A DNA stretch of 64,000 nucleotides, taken from Mycolicibacterium tusciae. GTDB taxonomy: Bacteria > Actinomycetota > Actinomycetes > Mycobacteriales > Mycobacteriaceae. The position numbers and the translations under genes were made by a program. Shown here piece after piece: positions 33,323-42,968 of the stretch. The notes beneath the pieces are model-generated. The model did no database searches. It saw nothing but the letters and a program-made list of their open reading frames with translations, and was not told the origin of the DNA. The stretch spans positions 248,001 to 312,000 of the forward strand of contig NZ_MVIM01000001.1 in assembly GCF_002086795.1 (NCBI RefSeq), read 5' to 3'. Numbering within the stretch: the first letter of the stretch is position 1; each line of letters begins with the position of its first letter.

Positions 33323-34045
33323 TCAGCTTTCGATAATTCGAGCGACGTACGGCTGCAGACCCGCGGTACGCACTGGGCTCACCCCAACCCCGCCCGCAGT
33401 GCCCCCGGACTCCAGCATCTTGCCGCCGCCGAGGTAGATCGCGACGTGCTGGCTGCCGCCGGGCCCCCAGAACAGCAGATCGCCGCGCTTGGCCTGGCTC
33501 GTGGGGACCTTGCGGCCGGTGTTGTACTGATCGCCCGAGTACTTCGGGATGAGCACACCGACGCCGGCGAACGAGAACTGGGTGAAACCCGAGCAGTCGT
33601 AGCCGACGATGTTGGCACCGGAGTCGACGCCGGTGCTCGGGCCGGTCGGCTTCCCGCCGCCCCAGGAGTACGGGGTGCCGATCTGCGAGCCGCCGCGCCG
33701 GATGACGTACTCGATGGCTTGCGGTCCGCGTACCCGGCCGGGAGCGACGCCCGCCGTGGGCGGCGGGCCGAACCCGAGCGTGGCCAGGAATTTGCGGCCG
33801 AGGTCCATCGTGGCCTCGGTGGCCTGCGCGGTCGCCGCCAGTGATGCGTTGGCGATGGACAGGGGATCGCCCGGTGCGCCCGCGCTGAGGATCTTGGGCA
33901 GGGTGGGATCCCATTGGCCGTCGTCGGGGGCTGCGGTGGCGGGCATGGCCGCGCCAACGGCCACGGCAAGTGCCGCGACCATCATCAGAATGCCGCTCAG
34001 GAACCGAAAACGCCTGGAATGCAAAGTAATCCTTCTCGTCACCAT
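33323..34045 (-). CDS. ripB: NlpC/P60 peptidoglycan endopeptidase RipB
   Basis: The 240-residue secreted protein has a signal peptide (FLSGILMMVAALAVAVGAAM then ATA-AP) and a C-terminal NlpC/P60 domain. Catalytic Cys lies in YDCSGFTQF and His in GSQHVAIYLGGG. It cleaves stem peptides between D-Glu and meso-DAP in homologs. The ATG overlaps the ripA stop by 7 bp (a GTG one codon later overlaps by 4), so translation is coupled to ripA. Length matches Rv1478. Confidence 0.93.
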   Translation of the reverse strand: MVTRRITLHSRRFRFLSGILMMVAALAVAVGAAMPATAAPDDGQWDPTLPKILSAGAPGDPLSIANASLAATAQATEATMDLGRKFLATLGFGPPPTAGVAPGRVRGPQAIEYVIRRGGSQIGTPYSWGGGKPTGPSTGVDSGANIVGYDCSGFTQFSFAGVGVLIPKYSGDQYNTGRKVPTSQAKRGDLLFWGPGGSQHVAIYLGGGKMLESGGTAGGVGVSPVRTAGLQPYVARIIES

Positions 34046-35463
34046 TCGATGAGACGGGTTGCGTACGGGGTCATACCGCTGGTGCGGACCGGCGAGACTT
34101 TCACGACGGAGCCGGTGTAGGGCGCCTCGAGCATCTGACCGTCGCCGAGATAAAGGGCGACGTGTTGGCTGGCGTTGGGGCCCCAGAAGAGCATGTCGCC
34201 ACGCCGGGCCTGTGACGACGGGATCTTGCGGCCCGCGTTGTACTGCGAACCCGAGTAGTGATCGAGCTTGATGCCGACGCCGGCGAACGCGTAGAGCATG
34301 AGCCCCGAACAGTCGAATCCGACTGTTCCCGCGCCGGAATCGATGCCAAGGCTCTTGCCTGCGGCATTTCCGCCGCCCCACGAGTAGGGCACCCCGCGCT
34401 GTGACATGGCGCGCTGGATCACGTACTCGGTGGCCTGCCGGCCGTACACCCGGGGAATCGCGCCCCCGTTTGTGTAGCCGGTCGGCGTGGGCAGCAGACC
34501 CAGCTTCTGCAGGAAGTTCCGGCCCATCTGCTGGGTGACCTGCGTCGAAGTCGACGCATACCCGAGGATCGTGTTGATGATCGCGATCGGATCACCGCTG
34601 ACGAAAGCGCTGGGAATCGCGGGCAGGGTCGGATCCCACCCCGTGGCCCACTTGCCGGTGGCCGCGTCCGCCTGCTGTGGTGCGCTGTCCCAGTTTCCGG
34701 CGGGGTTCGACGACGGTCCGGTCGGCGCGGCAACCGGGCGGGCCGGAGCTCCTGCGGCGGGCGCCGAATACTGGCGCGCCTGATCGAGCTTGGCTTGCGC
34801 GGCCTCGCGTTCGGCCGTCAGCTTGTCCAGCTCGGCCTGCTGGGTCCGGAAGGTCTGCTGAGCTTCGGTGAGTGCGGACACCGCGGTCTGCTGACTGGCC
34901 TCCGCGTCGATGAGCGCCTGATCGGCATTCTGCTTCGCCAGCCGCGCCGCCGACTCCTTGTTCACCTGCTCTGTGCGCGCGCGCTGTAGATCGCTGATCA
35001 CCCTCTGAGTGCTCACCGCCAACGTCTCGCCGGTAGTCGCGGTATTGAGGATGTCGCTGGGGTCTTTCGCGGTCAGGTACGAGCTCGACGGCCCGTTGAC
35101 ATACGTTGCGACGGCGAAGGTGTCGAAGCGATCCTGCGCCGCGTCGATCGCGGCGTTGGCATCCTTGACCCGCTGCGCGCTGGCGTCGAGTTCGACCTGC
35201 GCGGCCGCGGCCGCATCACGTGCGGTCTGCACGTCGAGGATCGCTTTGTTGACGCTTTCCTGCTTCTCCTGGATCGCCGCCCCGAGATCCTGCAGCCTCT
35301 GGTTGACGTTGGCGACGGCAGCGACGAGCGAGCCCACGCTGTCCGGGCCAGCGGGCTGCGAAACGGCCAAACCCGGTGTGACAAGCAGCATCCCGACGGT
35401 CAGAGGTATCGCGCAGAGCCGCGTGCTAAGGCGCGAAGCAGAGGCGCTAGGGGTGCGTCTCAT
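34039..35463 (-). CDS. ripA: NlpC/P60 peptidoglycan endopeptidase RipA
   Basis: This septal hydrolase is needed for daughter-cell separation in mycobacteria. The 474-residue product has a signal peptide ending near ALAVSQPA, a long PcsB-like coiled coil of about residues 40-235, a Pro/Ala linker, and an NlpC/P60 domain with FDCSGLMLYAF (Cys) and SQHVALYLGDG (His). The coiled coil is inhibitory in homologs. The ATG follows AGGAG by 9 nt. The upstream region has repeated GTCACA elements, possibly MtrA sites. Confidence 0.95.
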   Translation of the reverse strand: MRRTPSASASRLSTRLCAIPLTVGMLLVTPGLAVSQPAGPDSVGSLVAAVANVNQRLQDLGAAIQEKQESVNKAILDVQTARDAAAAAQVELDASAQRVKDANAAIDAAQDRFDTFAVATYVNGPSSSYLTAKDPSDILNTATTGETLAVSTQRVISDLQRARTEQVNKESAARLAKQNADQALIDAEASQQTAVSALTEAQQTFRTQQAELDKLTAEREAAQAKLDQARQYSAPAAGAPARPVAAPTGPSSNPAGNWDSAPQQADAATGKWATGWDPTLPAIPSAFVSGDPIAIINTILGYASTSTQVTQQMGRNFLQKLGLLPTPTGYTNGGAIPRVYGRQATEYVIQRAMSQRGVPYSWGGGNAAGKSLGIDSGAGTVGFDCSGLMLYAFAGVGIKLDHYSGSQYNAGRKIPSSQARRGDMLFWGPNASQHVALYLGDGQMLEAPYTGSVVKVSPVRTSGMTPYATRLIEW

Positions 35464-35536
35464 GGACAACGTCTCCTATGGCTTACGCGAACGTGCCGAC
35501 ACATTCGTCGATCACTGATGCACAGAAGCCACGTGA

Positions 35537-35649
35537 GTCACAACTGCAACATCAGCTACAGACTGCACCGTACGTCACATCTGACGCCAAAGAAACTTTA
35601 GTCACAAACTACAAGTTTGTAATTGCGGATAGCGTTATCCGGCTGTGAC
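35537..35649. promoter_or_regulatory. ripA upstream region with GTCACA repeats and an inverted repeat
   Basis: GTCACA occurs at 35537, 35574 and 35601 on the plus strand and once inverted (TGTGAC, 35644-35649). The third copy starts a perfect ACAAACT-ACA-AGTTTGT inverted repeat (35604-35620). MtrA is known to control ripA and to bind GTCACA-type direct repeats, so these are candidate MtrA sites. The region is more AT-rich than its surroundings. Confidence 0.4.
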
Positions 35650-35705
35650 ATTTTGTCGCGCGGTAATTCGCAAAACCCCAGCGACAGGCCGCTTTTCGCG
35701 ACTAT

Positions 35706-36275
35706 TTACGTGTTCTGCCGTTTGGCGCGATTTTGCAACATTCGCGTTGCCACGACGGCGGCGATCACTGCTAGTACCACCACGATCGTGAATGTCGTCC
35801 AGGGGAAATGTTGATTGGTCAGTTCGCTGACGAAATTCTTCGAACCCTGCACCGAACCGCGACCTTCGGCGACGTCCTGGCCCGCCTCCAGCGTCATCCG
35901 GTCGTACGTCGTGCTGAACGTGCCCGATTCGGTCGGGCTGAGCACCAATACCGTCGAACCCGGGTATGCCTCCCCCACCTCGGTGGCGATATCGCGCAAG
36001 GGGGTGTCGATCGGCGGGTTGCGATCGACCACGACGATCTTGAGGTCGATCCCGTTTTGCTTGGCCTCGGCGACGACGTCGGCCAGGCCTTCGTTCTCCG
36101 GCGTCGGCGCGGCGCTCACTCCGCTGTCCTTGATGTCGGCGATCACGAGGTTCATACACTCGTCGACCGGCGTGGTCGCGGGATCCTTTCCGACCGGCCC
36201 ACAGATGTCGGGCGGGATGTAGGCCGGCAACAACGGCATGACTTGCGGTCCGATCACAGGTACGACCATACGCAT
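35706..36275 (-). CDS. Rv1476-like membrane protein
   Basis: The 189-residue protein (or 187 from the second ATG at 36269, MVVPVIGPQVMP, which matches my memory of Rv1476) has a mixed alpha/beta N-terminal domain. That domain contains DLKIVVVDRNPPIDTPLRD and STVLVLSPTESG. A single C-terminal membrane helix (FTIVVVLAVIAAVVATRML) is followed by a basic tail. The topology suggests an anchored domain; the side of the membrane is uncertain. Function is unknown. It lies between ripA and acn, divergent from acn. Confidence 0.82.
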   Translation of the reverse strand: MRMVVPVIGPQVMPLLPAYIPPDICGPVGKDPATTPVDECMNLVIADIKDSGVSAAPTPENEGLADVVAEAKQNGIDLKIVVVDRNPPIDTPLRDIATEVGEAYPGSTVLVLSPTESGTFSTTYDRMTLEAGQDVAEGRGSVQGSKNFVSELTNQHFPWTTFTIVVVLAVIAAVVATRMLQNRAKRQNT

Positions 36276-36343
36276 TGGGTATCCGACCGGGTGGCAGCAC
36301 GCGCGCGCGAGGAGAAGACTGTTACCACCCCTGGGGTGGTTTA

Positions 36344-36366
36344 CAGGACAAGCGTACTGTTAGAAT
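36344..36366 (+). promoter_or_regulatory. acn promoter with AcnR operator
   Basis: CAGGACAAGCGTACTG (36344-36359) matches the AcnR operator CAGNACnnnCGTACTG described in Corynebacterium glutamicum at every fixed position. A -10-like TAGAAT follows at once (36361-36366). The acnR-type TetR gene lies directly downstream of acn. This supports negative control of acn by its neighbour. Confidence 0.75.
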
Positions 36367-36418
36367 CGACAGCGCCGCCGACACAGCCCGTCGCGGCGAT
36401 ATCTAGCCGGGAGTTGAT

Positions 36419-39223
36419 GTGAGCAGCAAAGATTCGGTCAATTCGTTTGGGGCCCGCGACACGCTGAAGGTCGGAGACCAGAGCTACGAGATCTACCGCC
36501 TGGACGCGGTGCCCGGTACCGAGAAACTTCCCTACAGCCTCAAGGTGCTCGCCGAGAATCTGCTGCGCACCGAGGACGGCGCCAACATCACCAAGGACCA
36601 CATCGAGGCGATCGCGAAGTGGGACCCCTCGGCCGATCCGAGCGTGGAGATCCAGTTCACCCCCGCCCGGGTGATCATGCAGGACTTCACGGGTGTGCCC
36701 TGCATCGTCGACCTCGCCACCATGCGCGAGGCCGTCGGCGAGCTCGGCGGTGACCCCGACCAGGTCAACCCGCTCGCGCCGGCCGACCTGGTGATCGACC
36801 ACTCCGTGATCGCAGACCTGTTCGGTACCGCCAACGCCTTCGAGCGCAACGTCGAGATCGAATACCAGCGCAACGGCGAGCGCTACCAGTTCCTGCGCTG
36901 GGGTCAGGGCGCGTTCAACGACTTCAAGGTCGTGCCGCCGGGTACCGGCATCGTGCACCAGGTCAACATCGAGTACCTGGCCAGCGTCGTCATGGAACGC
37001 GACGGGGTTGCCTACCCGGACACCTGCGTGGGCACCGACTCGCACACCACGATGGAGAACGGGCTTGGCGTGCTGGGCTGGGGCGTCGGCGGTATCGAGG
37101 CCGAGGCGGCCATGCTGGGCCAACCGGTGTCGATGCTGATCCCGCGGGTCGTCGGCTTCAAGCTCTCCGGCGAGCGCAAGGCCGGCGTCACCGCCACCGA
37201 CGTCGTGCTCACCGTCACCGAGATGCTGCGCAAGCACGGTGTGGTCGGAAAGTTCGTCGAGTTCTACGGCGAAGGCGTCGCCGAGGTGCCGCTGGCCAAC
37301 CGCGCGACGCTGGGCAACATGAGCCCCGAATTCGGCTCCACCGCCGCGATTTTCCCGATCGACGACGTGACGATCGACTACCTGCGGATGACCGGGCGCA
37401 GCGAACAGCAGCTGGCGTTGGTCGAGGCGTACGCCAAGGAGCAGGGCATGTGGCACGACCCGTCGCGCGAGCCCAAGTTCTCGGAGTACATCGAGCTCGA
37501 CCTCGGCGATGTGGTCGCGTCGATCGCCGGACCGAAGCGCCCGCAGGACCGTATTGCGCTCACCGACGCAAAGTCCGCCTTCCGCAAGGACATTCACAAC
37601 TACGTGGAGGGTCAAGCGGAGCAGCCGCACACCAACGTCGACGAGGTGGTCGAGGAATCGTTCCCGGCCAGTGACCCCGCTTCGCTCTCGTTTGCCGACG
37701 AGGACGCGGTGGTCCCCTCGGCCGCAAGCGGCTCCAACGGCAGGCCGAGCAATCCCGTCGAGGTCAAGAACTCCGAACGCGGCGACTGCATCATCGACCA
37801 CGGCGCGGTGGTGATCGCGGCGATCACCTCATGCACAAATACCTCCAACCCCGAGGTCATGCTCGGCGCCGCGCTGCTGGCCAAGAACGCGGTGGACAAG
37901 GGCCTGACGAGCAAGCCGTGGGTGAAGACCACGATGGCGCCGGGTTCTCAGGTCGTCACCGATTACTACAACAAGGCCGGCCTGTGGCCGTATCTGGAGA
38001 AGCTCGGCTTCTTCCTCGTCGGTTACGGCTGCACGACGTGCATCGGCAACTCCGGACCGCTGCCGGACGACATCAGCAAGGCCGTGAACGACGCCGACCT
38101 GTCCGTCACGGCAGTGCTGTCCGGCAACCGCAACTTCGAGGGCCGGATCAATCCCGACGTCAAGATGAACTACCTGGCGTCCCCGCCGCTGGTCATCGCG
38201 TATGCGCTGGCAGGCACGATGGACTTCGACTTCGAATCCGAAGCGCTCGGCAAGGACGAGTCCGGCAACGACGTCTTCCTCAAGGACATCTGGCCGTCGC
38301 AGAAGGACATCGACGACACGATCGCCAACGCGATCAACACCGAGATGTTCGTCCAGAACTACGCCGACGTGTTCAAGGGTGACGAGCGCTGGCGCAACCT
38401 GCCGACGCCGAGCGGCAACACCTTCGAGTGGGATGACAAGTCGACGTACGTGCGCAAACCACCGTACTTCGACGGAATGCCCGCCCAGCCCGAACCGGTC
38501 ACCGATATCCAAGGCGCCAGAGTGCTGGCACTGCTTGGTGATTCGGTGACGACCGACCACATCTCGCCCGCCGGCAGCATCAAGCCGGGAACGCCTGCGG
38601 CGCAGTATCTGGATTCGCACGGCGTCGAGAAGGCGGATTACAACTCCTACGGTTCGCGGCGCGGGAACCACGAGGTGATGATCCGCGGCACGTTCGCCAA
38701 CATCCGGCTGCGTAATCAGCTGCTCGACGACGTATCCGGCGGGTACACCCGCGATTTCACCAACGGCGGCGAGCAGGCGTTCATCTATGACGCCGCGCAG
38801 AACTACGCCGAGAAGGGCATCCCGCTGGTCGTGCTGGGCGGCAAGGAGTACGGCTCGGGCAGCTCACGCGACTGGGCCGCCAAGGGCACCAGCCTGCTCG
38901 GCGTGCGCGCGGTGATCACCGAATCGTTCGAGCGCATCCACCGCAGCAACCTGATCGGCATGGGTGTCATCCCGCTGCAGTTCCCCGAAGGTGAATCGGC
39001 GGCGTCGCTGAAGCTCGACGGCACCGAGACCTTCGACATCACCGGTATCGAGGCGCTCAACGACGGCAAGACCCCGAAGACGGTGAAGGTGACGGCCAAG
39101 AAAGAGGACGGCAAGACCGTTGAGTTCGACGCGGTGGTGCGCATCGACACCCCCGGCGAGGCGGACTACTACCGCAACGGCGGCATCCTGCAGTACGTGC
39201 TGCGCAACATGCTGCGGTCGTAG
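36419..39223 (+). CDS. acnA: Aconitate hydratase A
   Basis: This [4Fe-4S] enzyme of the citric acid cycle interconverts citrate and isocitrate. The 934 residues include [11 protein letters not shown] and [12 protein letters not shown], which supply the three cluster cysteines, and the C-terminal swivel domain with [14 protein letters not shown]. The GTG start follows GGGAG by 5 nt. Acidic low-similarity stretches around residues 400-440 are typical of mycobacterial AcnA (Rv1475c). A TetR repressor gene follows 2 bp after the stop. Confidence 0.97.
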   Translation: MSSKDSVNSFGARDTLKVGDQSYEIYRLDAVPGTEKLPYSLKVLAENLLRTEDGANITKDHIEAIAKWDPSADPSVEIQFTPARVIMQDFTGVPCIVDLATMREAVGELGGDPDQVNPLAPADLVIDHSVIADLFGTANAFERNVEIEYQRNGERYQFLRWGQGAFNDFKVVPPGTGIVHQVNIEYLASVVMERDGVAYPDTCVGTDSHTTMENGLGVLGWGVGGIEAEAAMLGQPVSMLIPRVVGFKLSGERKAGVTATDVVLTVTEMLRKHGVVGKFVEFYGEGVAEVPLANRATLGNMSPEFGSTAAIFPIDDVTIDYLRMTGRSEQQLALVEAYAKEQGMWHDPSREPKFSEYIELDLGDVVASIAGPKRPQDRIALTDAKSAFRKDIHNYVEGQAEQPHTNVDEVVEESFPASDPASLSFADEDAVVPSAASGSNGRPSNPVEVKNSERGDCIIDHGAVVIAAITSCTNTSNPEVMLGAALLAKNAVDKGLTSKPWVKTTMAPGSQVVTDYYNKAGLWPYLEKLGFFLVGYGCTTCIGNSGPLPDDISKAVNDADLSVTAVLSGNRNFEGRINPDVKMNYLASPPLVIAYALAGTMDFDFESEALGKDESGNDVFLKDIWPSQKDIDDTIANAINTEMFVQNYADVFKGDERWRNLPTPSGNTFEWDDKSTYVRKPPYFDGMPAQPEPVTDIQGARVLALLGDSVTTDHISPAGSIKPGTPAAQYLDSHGVEKADYNSYGSRRGNHEVMIRGTFANIRLRNQLLDDVSGGYTRDFTNGGEQAFIYDAAQNYAEKGIPLVVLGGKEYGSGSSRDWAAKGTSLLGVRAVITESFERIHRSNLIGMGVIPLQFPEGESAASLKLDGTETFDITGIEALNDGKTPKTVKVTAKKEDGKTVEFDAVVRIDTPGEADYYRNGGILQYVLRNMLRS

Positions 39224-39225
39224 TC

Positions 39226-39807
39226 ATGCCCCGGGTCACCGATGACCATTTGGCGGCGCGCCGCCGTCAGATACTCGACGGTGCCCGGCGGTGTTTCGCG
39301 GAGTACGGATACGACAAGGCGACCGTGCGACGGCTCGAACAGACGATCGGGCTGTCGCGCGGCGCCATCTTCCATCACTTCCGCGACAAGGACACGCTGT
39401 TCTTCGAGTTGGCGCGCGAGGACGCCGAACGCATGGCCGACGTAGCGTCGCGCGAGGGTCTCGTTCAGGTGATGCGGGACATGCTGGCCGCCCCGGAGCA
39501 GTTCGACTGGTTGGCGACTCGGCTGGAGATCGCGCGCAAGCTGCGCAACGACCCGGAGTTTCATCGGGGGTGGATGGAGCGATCCGCCGAGCTCTCGGCG
39601 GCCACCACCGCTCGGTTACGCCGCCAGAAACAGGCGGGCAGGCTTCGCGACGACGTCCCGAGCGCAGTGCTGCAGACGTACCTGGATCTGGTGCTCGACG
39701 GCCTCGTTGCCCGGCTCGCGTCGGGTGATGATCCCGAAAAGCTCAGTGGCGTACTGGACCTGGTCGAAGCTTCATTGCGCCAGGCTCGGCCAGGCGGTCA
39801 GGTGTAG
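39226..39807 (+). CDS. acnR: TetR-family repressor of aconitase (AcnR)
   Basis: The 193-residue regulator has an N-terminal HTH (ATVRRLEQTIGLSRGAIFHHF) typical of TetR proteins and an all-helical ligand domain. It begins 2 bp after the acn stop and is homologous by position to Rv1474c. In C. glutamicum AcnR represses acn by binding CAGNACnnnCGTACTG, and that exact pattern is present in the acn promoter here. Its 3' end overlaps a convergent HTH gene by 10 bp. Confidence 0.9.
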   Translation: MPRVTDDHLAARRRQILDGARRCFAEYGYDKATVRRLEQTIGLSRGAIFHHFRDKDTLFFELAREDAERMADVASREGLVQVMRDMLAAPEQFDWLATRLEIARKLRNDPEFHRGWMERSAELSAATTARLRRQKQAGRLRDDVPSAVLQTYLDLVLDGLVARLASGDDPEKLSGVLDLVEASLRQARPGGQV

Positions 39808-39995
39808 TGCCTGCGGCTGCGATGGTTCGGACCGCCGCGGCTGCGCATCGTGGTCCCCGATTCACGCAACATGCTGTGTATCGACCCGTACGAGCGACCC
39901 GTCGACGCGACGAGCGTCCGGATGCTCGCGCCGCCTTCGTAAGCGCTCTTCAGCTCGGTGAGCAATTCATCTCGGGCCTTGCTGGGTTTCTTCAT
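39798..39995 (-). CDS. Small helix-turn-helix protein (Rv1473A-like)
   Basis: The 65-residue basic protein is essentially one HTH: ELLTELKSAYEGGASIRTLV then ASTGRSYGSIHSMLRESG. The C-terminal tail is Arg-rich. It matches Rv1473A by position and pattern. ATG was chosen because GGAGG stands 5 nt upstream; a GTG two codons earlier is too close to that site. It is possibly a DNA-binding regulator; no target is known. Confidence 0.85.
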   Translation of the reverse strand: MKKPSKARDELLTELKSAYEGGASIRTLVASTGRSYGSIHSMLRESGTTMRSRGGPNHRSRRHYT

Positions 39996-40044
39996 CGGCA
40001 CCTCCCCGCGCGTTTGATTCCCCGACGGGTACCCAGCCTAGGAA

Positions 40045-40078
40045 CCGCTTACACAAGCGGGTGAGGTTTCGGTGAAAC
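40045..40078 (-). terminator. Two short hairpins downstream of the ABC-F gene
   Basis: CCGCTT-ACAC-AAGCGG (40045-40060) is followed by GTTTC-GGT-GAAAC (40066-40078), between the ABC-F stop and the next gene. No U-run is present, so if this is a terminator it is of the U-poor mycobacterial kind. Confidence 0.35.
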
Positions 40079-40092
40079 GGTTTGCCGACGGC

Positions 40093-41721
40093 TCAGGCGA
40101 GCTCGATGAGATCCCGATAGTCGTTCGACCAGAAGTCTTCGGTGCCGTCCGGCAGCAGCACCACGCGTTGCGGATTCAGTGCCTCGGCGGCGCCCGGATC
40201 GTGCGTAACCAGTACCACCGCACCGACATAGCTTCGCAATGCGTCGAGAACCTGCTCGCGCGAAGCGGGATCGAGGTTGTTGGTCGGTTCGTCAAGCAAC
40301 AGCACGTTCGCGGTCGACGCGACGAGCCCGGCCAGCGCCAGCCTGGTCTTCTCCCCACCGGACAGCGTCCCCGCGGGTTGTTCGAGCTGCGGACCGCTGA
40401 ACATGAACGCGCCCAACAGACCCCGCAGATCCTGCTCGCCGGTGTCGGGGGCGGCGTGGCGGATGTTCTCCCACACCGTGGCGCGGTCGTCGAGCGTGTC
40501 GTGTTCCTGGGCGAAGTAGCCGAGCTTCAGTCCATGACCGGGTTCCAGCGTTCCCGCGTCGGCGGTTTCAGCCCCGGCCAGTATCCGCAGCAGTGTGGTC
40601 TTGCCGGCGCCGTTGAGTCCGAGCACCACGACACGCGACCCGCGGTCGATCGCAAGATCCACCCCGGTGAACACCTCGAGCGACCCGTAATTCTTCGTCA
40701 GGCCTTTGGCGACCAGCGGCACGCGGCCGCACGACGCCGGCGTCGGGAACTTGATCCGCGCCACCTTGTCGGCCACTCGCTCCTCGTCCAGCGCCGCCAT
40801 CATCCGGTCGGCTCGGCGCAACATATTCTGTGCCGCAACGGCTTTGGTGGCCTTGGCCCCCATCTTCGCGGCCTGGGTCCGCAGCGCGCTGGCCTTGCGT
40901 TCGGCATTGGCGCGTTCGCGGCGGCGACGCTGCTCGTCGGTGGCGCGCGCGTCGAGGTACTTCTGCCAGCCCATGTTGTAGACGTCGGCCTCACCCCGCA
41001 CCGCGTCGAGGAACCAGACGCGGTTGACCACGTCGGCAAGCAGATCGACGTTGTGGCTGATGACGATGAGTCCGCCCTTGTGCTGCTGGAGGAATTCCCG
41101 CAGCCAGCCCACGGAGTCGGCGTCGAGGTGGTTGGTCGGCTCGTCGAGTAAGAGCGTCGTAGACGAACCGGCACCGGACTCGGATGCGGCGAACAGGATT
41201 CGTGCAAGTTCCACTCGACGACGCTGGCCGCCGGACAGGGTTCGCAGTGGCTGGGTCAGAACACGTTCCGCCAGGCCGAGACTCGCGCAGATTCGGCCTG
41301 CCTCGCTTTCGGCGGCGTAACCGCCGAGCGCGGCGAACCGCTCCTCGAGCTGGCCGTAGCGGCGGACCGCCTTATCGCGCGCGTTGTCGTCGGCGACCTC
41401 GGCCATCAACGCCTGCTGCTTCTCCAGATCCGCGAGCAACGAATCCAGGCCGCGCGCCGACAGCACGCGATCGCGGGCCAGGACGTCGAGGTCACCCTCC
41501 CTGGGATCCTGCGGCAGATAACCGACATCACCCGCGCGGGTGATCGTGCCCGCGTAGGGCTCGCCCTCCCCTGCCAGAATCCGCATGGTGGTGGTCTTGC
41601 CCGCGCCGTTGCGTCCGACCAGGCCGATACGGTCGCCGGGCTGCACCCGCAACGCGGCACCTTCGGCCGAGAGCAGCGTGCGCGCGCCGGCGCGGACCTC
41701 CAGGTCCGTTGCGGTGATCAC
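40093..41721 (-). CDS. ABC-F family ATPase
   Basis: This soluble protein has two ABC domains and no membrane part. The 542 residues carry Walker A motifs GRNGAGKTTTMRI and GLNGAGKTTLLRI, signatures LSGGQRRRVELAR and LSGGEKTRLALAG, and an intervening Arg/Lys-rich linker. ABC-F proteins act on ribosomes, as translation factors or antibiotic-protection proteins. The GTG after AAGGAG gives exactly the length of Rv1473. Which ABC-F class it belongs to is not clear from sequence alone. Confidence 0.92.
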   Translation of the reverse strand: MITATDLEVRAGARTLLSAEGAALRVQPGDRIGLVGRNGAGKTTTMRILAGEGEPYAGTITRAGDVGYLPQDPREGDLDVLARDRVLSARGLDSLLADLEKQQALMAEVADDNARDKAVRRYGQLEERFAALGGYAAESEAGRICASLGLAERVLTQPLRTLSGGQRRRVELARILFAASESGAGSSTTLLLDEPTNHLDADSVGWLREFLQQHKGGLIVISHNVDLLADVVNRVWFLDAVRGEADVYNMGWQKYLDARATDEQRRRRERANAERKASALRTQAAKMGAKATKAVAAQNMLRRADRMMAALDEERVADKVARIKFPTPASCGRVPLVAKGLTKNYGSLEVFTGVDLAIDRGSRVVVLGLNGAGKTTLLRILAGAETADAGTLEPGHGLKLGYFAQEHDTLDDRATVWENIRHAAPDTGEQDLRGLLGAFMFSGPQLEQPAGTLSGGEKTRLALAGLVASTANVLLLDEPTNNLDPASREQVLDALRSYVGAVVLVTHDPGAAEALNPQRVVLLPDGTEDFWSNDYRDLIELA

Positions 41722-41740
41722 GCTGCACTCTCCTTGGTTC

Positions 41741-42568
41741 TTATTTGTCGTCGGTGAAGACCGGGGCGCGCTTCTCCGCGCGCGCTGCAACCGCTTCTTC
41801 GAAATTGGCGGTGAGCAGTCGGACGAAGAGTTGTCCCAGGCCTTCGGCCTGCATGTGTGCCTCCAGGCTACCGGCGTCGAGTCCACTCCAAAGCGTGCGC
41901 TTGGTCAACTCGATTCCCGGCCGCGAGAACGACGCGATGCGCTCGCCGATTTCGTAGCAGACGTCGAGCAGGTCCGCGTCGGGTACGGCCTGCGACACCA
42001 GCCCGATGCGCTGGGCTTCGTCGGCGTCCACGTCGCGGCCGGTCAGCATCAGCTCGAATGCCCGAGAGGTGCCGATCGCGCGGGGCAGCAGGTACGACAG
42101 CCCGAGCTCGCTTGCCGTCAGCCCGTTGTTGATCCCCGCGGCGCGAAAGTATGCCCCAACTGCGGCAACCCGGATGTCGCAGGCCAACGCCAAGCACAGC
42201 CCACCGCCGATCGCGGCGCCGTTGACCGCGGCGATGACCGGCTGGTGCATCTTTCGCAGCGCCAGGATCACGTCGTCGAGCACCTCCATGGACCGCAGCG
42301 CGAAGCTGGGACGGGTGAGCCCGTCAATGTGAGGTACGGAGCCCGCCGACTTGTGATCGGCACCCGACGAGAATCCCCGACCAGCACCTGTGAGCACGAT
42401 CACCCGCACCGAGTTGTCGTAGGTGAGTTCGTCGAGGACCGCCTTGAGCGGGACCATGACGTCGAACGCCATGGAATTCATTCGCTCGGGACGGTTCAAC
42501 GTCACCAACGCCACATGCGGGCGCGGCCGGTCGACGAGGACGAAGTTTTGCTCTGGGTGCTCGGTCAC
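41741..42568 (-). CDS. echA12: Enoyl-CoA hydratase/isomerase family protein (EchA12-like)
   Basis: The 275-residue crotonase-fold protein has GAGRGFSSGADHKS for the first oxyanion-hole region and NGAAIGGGLCLALACDIRVA for the second, then LTASELGLSYLLPR. It probably hydrates or isomerises acyl-CoA in fatty-acid degradation; the exact substrate is unknown. The GTG at 42568 is preferred because TAGCGT lies 7 nt upstream, which rules out the GTG at 42577. It corresponds to Rv1472, between trx and the ABC-F gene. Confidence 0.88.
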   Translation of the reverse strand: MTEHPEQNFVLVDRPRPHVALVTLNRPERMNSMAFDVMVPLKAVLDELTYDNSVRVIVLTGAGRGFSSGADHKSAGSVPHIDGLTRPSFALRSMEVLDDVILALRKMHQPVIAAVNGAAIGGGLCLALACDIRVAAVGAYFRAAGINNGLTASELGLSYLLPRAIGTSRAFELMLTGRDVDADEAQRIGLVSQAVPDADLLDVCYEIGERIASFSRPGIELTKRTLWSGLDAGSLEAHMQAEGLGQLFVRLLTANFEEAVAARAEKRAPVFTDDK

Positions 42569-42575
42569 GGACTGC

Positions 42576-42581
42576 ACGCTA
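42576..42581 (-). promoter_or_regulatory. Candidate leaderless -10 for echA12
   Basis: TAGCGT on the minus strand lies 7 nt before the GTG at 42568. It overlaps an upstream in-frame GTG, which therefore cannot be the start of a transcript made from here. Confidence 0.4.
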
Positions 42582-42594
42582 TCGCGTGCAAACG

Positions 42595-42960
42595 TTACTC
42601 GGGCTGACCGTTCTCCTGAGCGGCCATCGCTGCGTCGACGTCGAAGTCCTTCACCTTCTGAACCAGGTCTTCGAGTGCGGCCGGCGGCAGCGCTCCCGCC
42701 TGGTTGAAGACCAGCTTGCCCTTCTTGAACACCATCAGGGTCGGGATCGAGCGGATGTCGGCAGCCGCGGCGAGCTCCTGCTCCGCCTCGGTGTCGACCT
42801 TCGCGAAGACGACGTCGGGGTGCTGCTCCGAGGACGCGGCGAAAGTCGGAGCAAACGCCTTACACGGCCCGCACCACGACGCCCAGAAATCGACCAACAC
42901 GATGTCGTTGTCCGTGATGGTCTCGTTGAATTGTTCGGCGGTGATGTCTTTGGTAGCCAC
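42595..42960 (-). CDS. trxB1: Thioredoxin
   Basis: This disulfide reductant of 121 residues has the thioredoxin fold with active site WASWCGPCK, the cis-proline segment SIPTLMVFK and an acidic C-terminal helix. The GTG start follows AGGAG. It corresponds to Rv1471 (trxB1). A SigH-type promoter (GGGAACA-N16-CGTT) lies just upstream, in keeping with the known control of mycobacterial thioredoxins by SigH. Confidence 0.92.
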   Translation of the reverse strand: MATKDITAEQFNETITDNDIVLVDFWASWCGPCKAFAPTFAASSEQHPDVVFAKVDTEAEQELAAAADIRSIPTLMVFKKGKLVFNQAGALPPAALEDLVQKVKDFDVDAAMAAQENGQPE

Positions 42961-42968
42961 GTTTCTCC

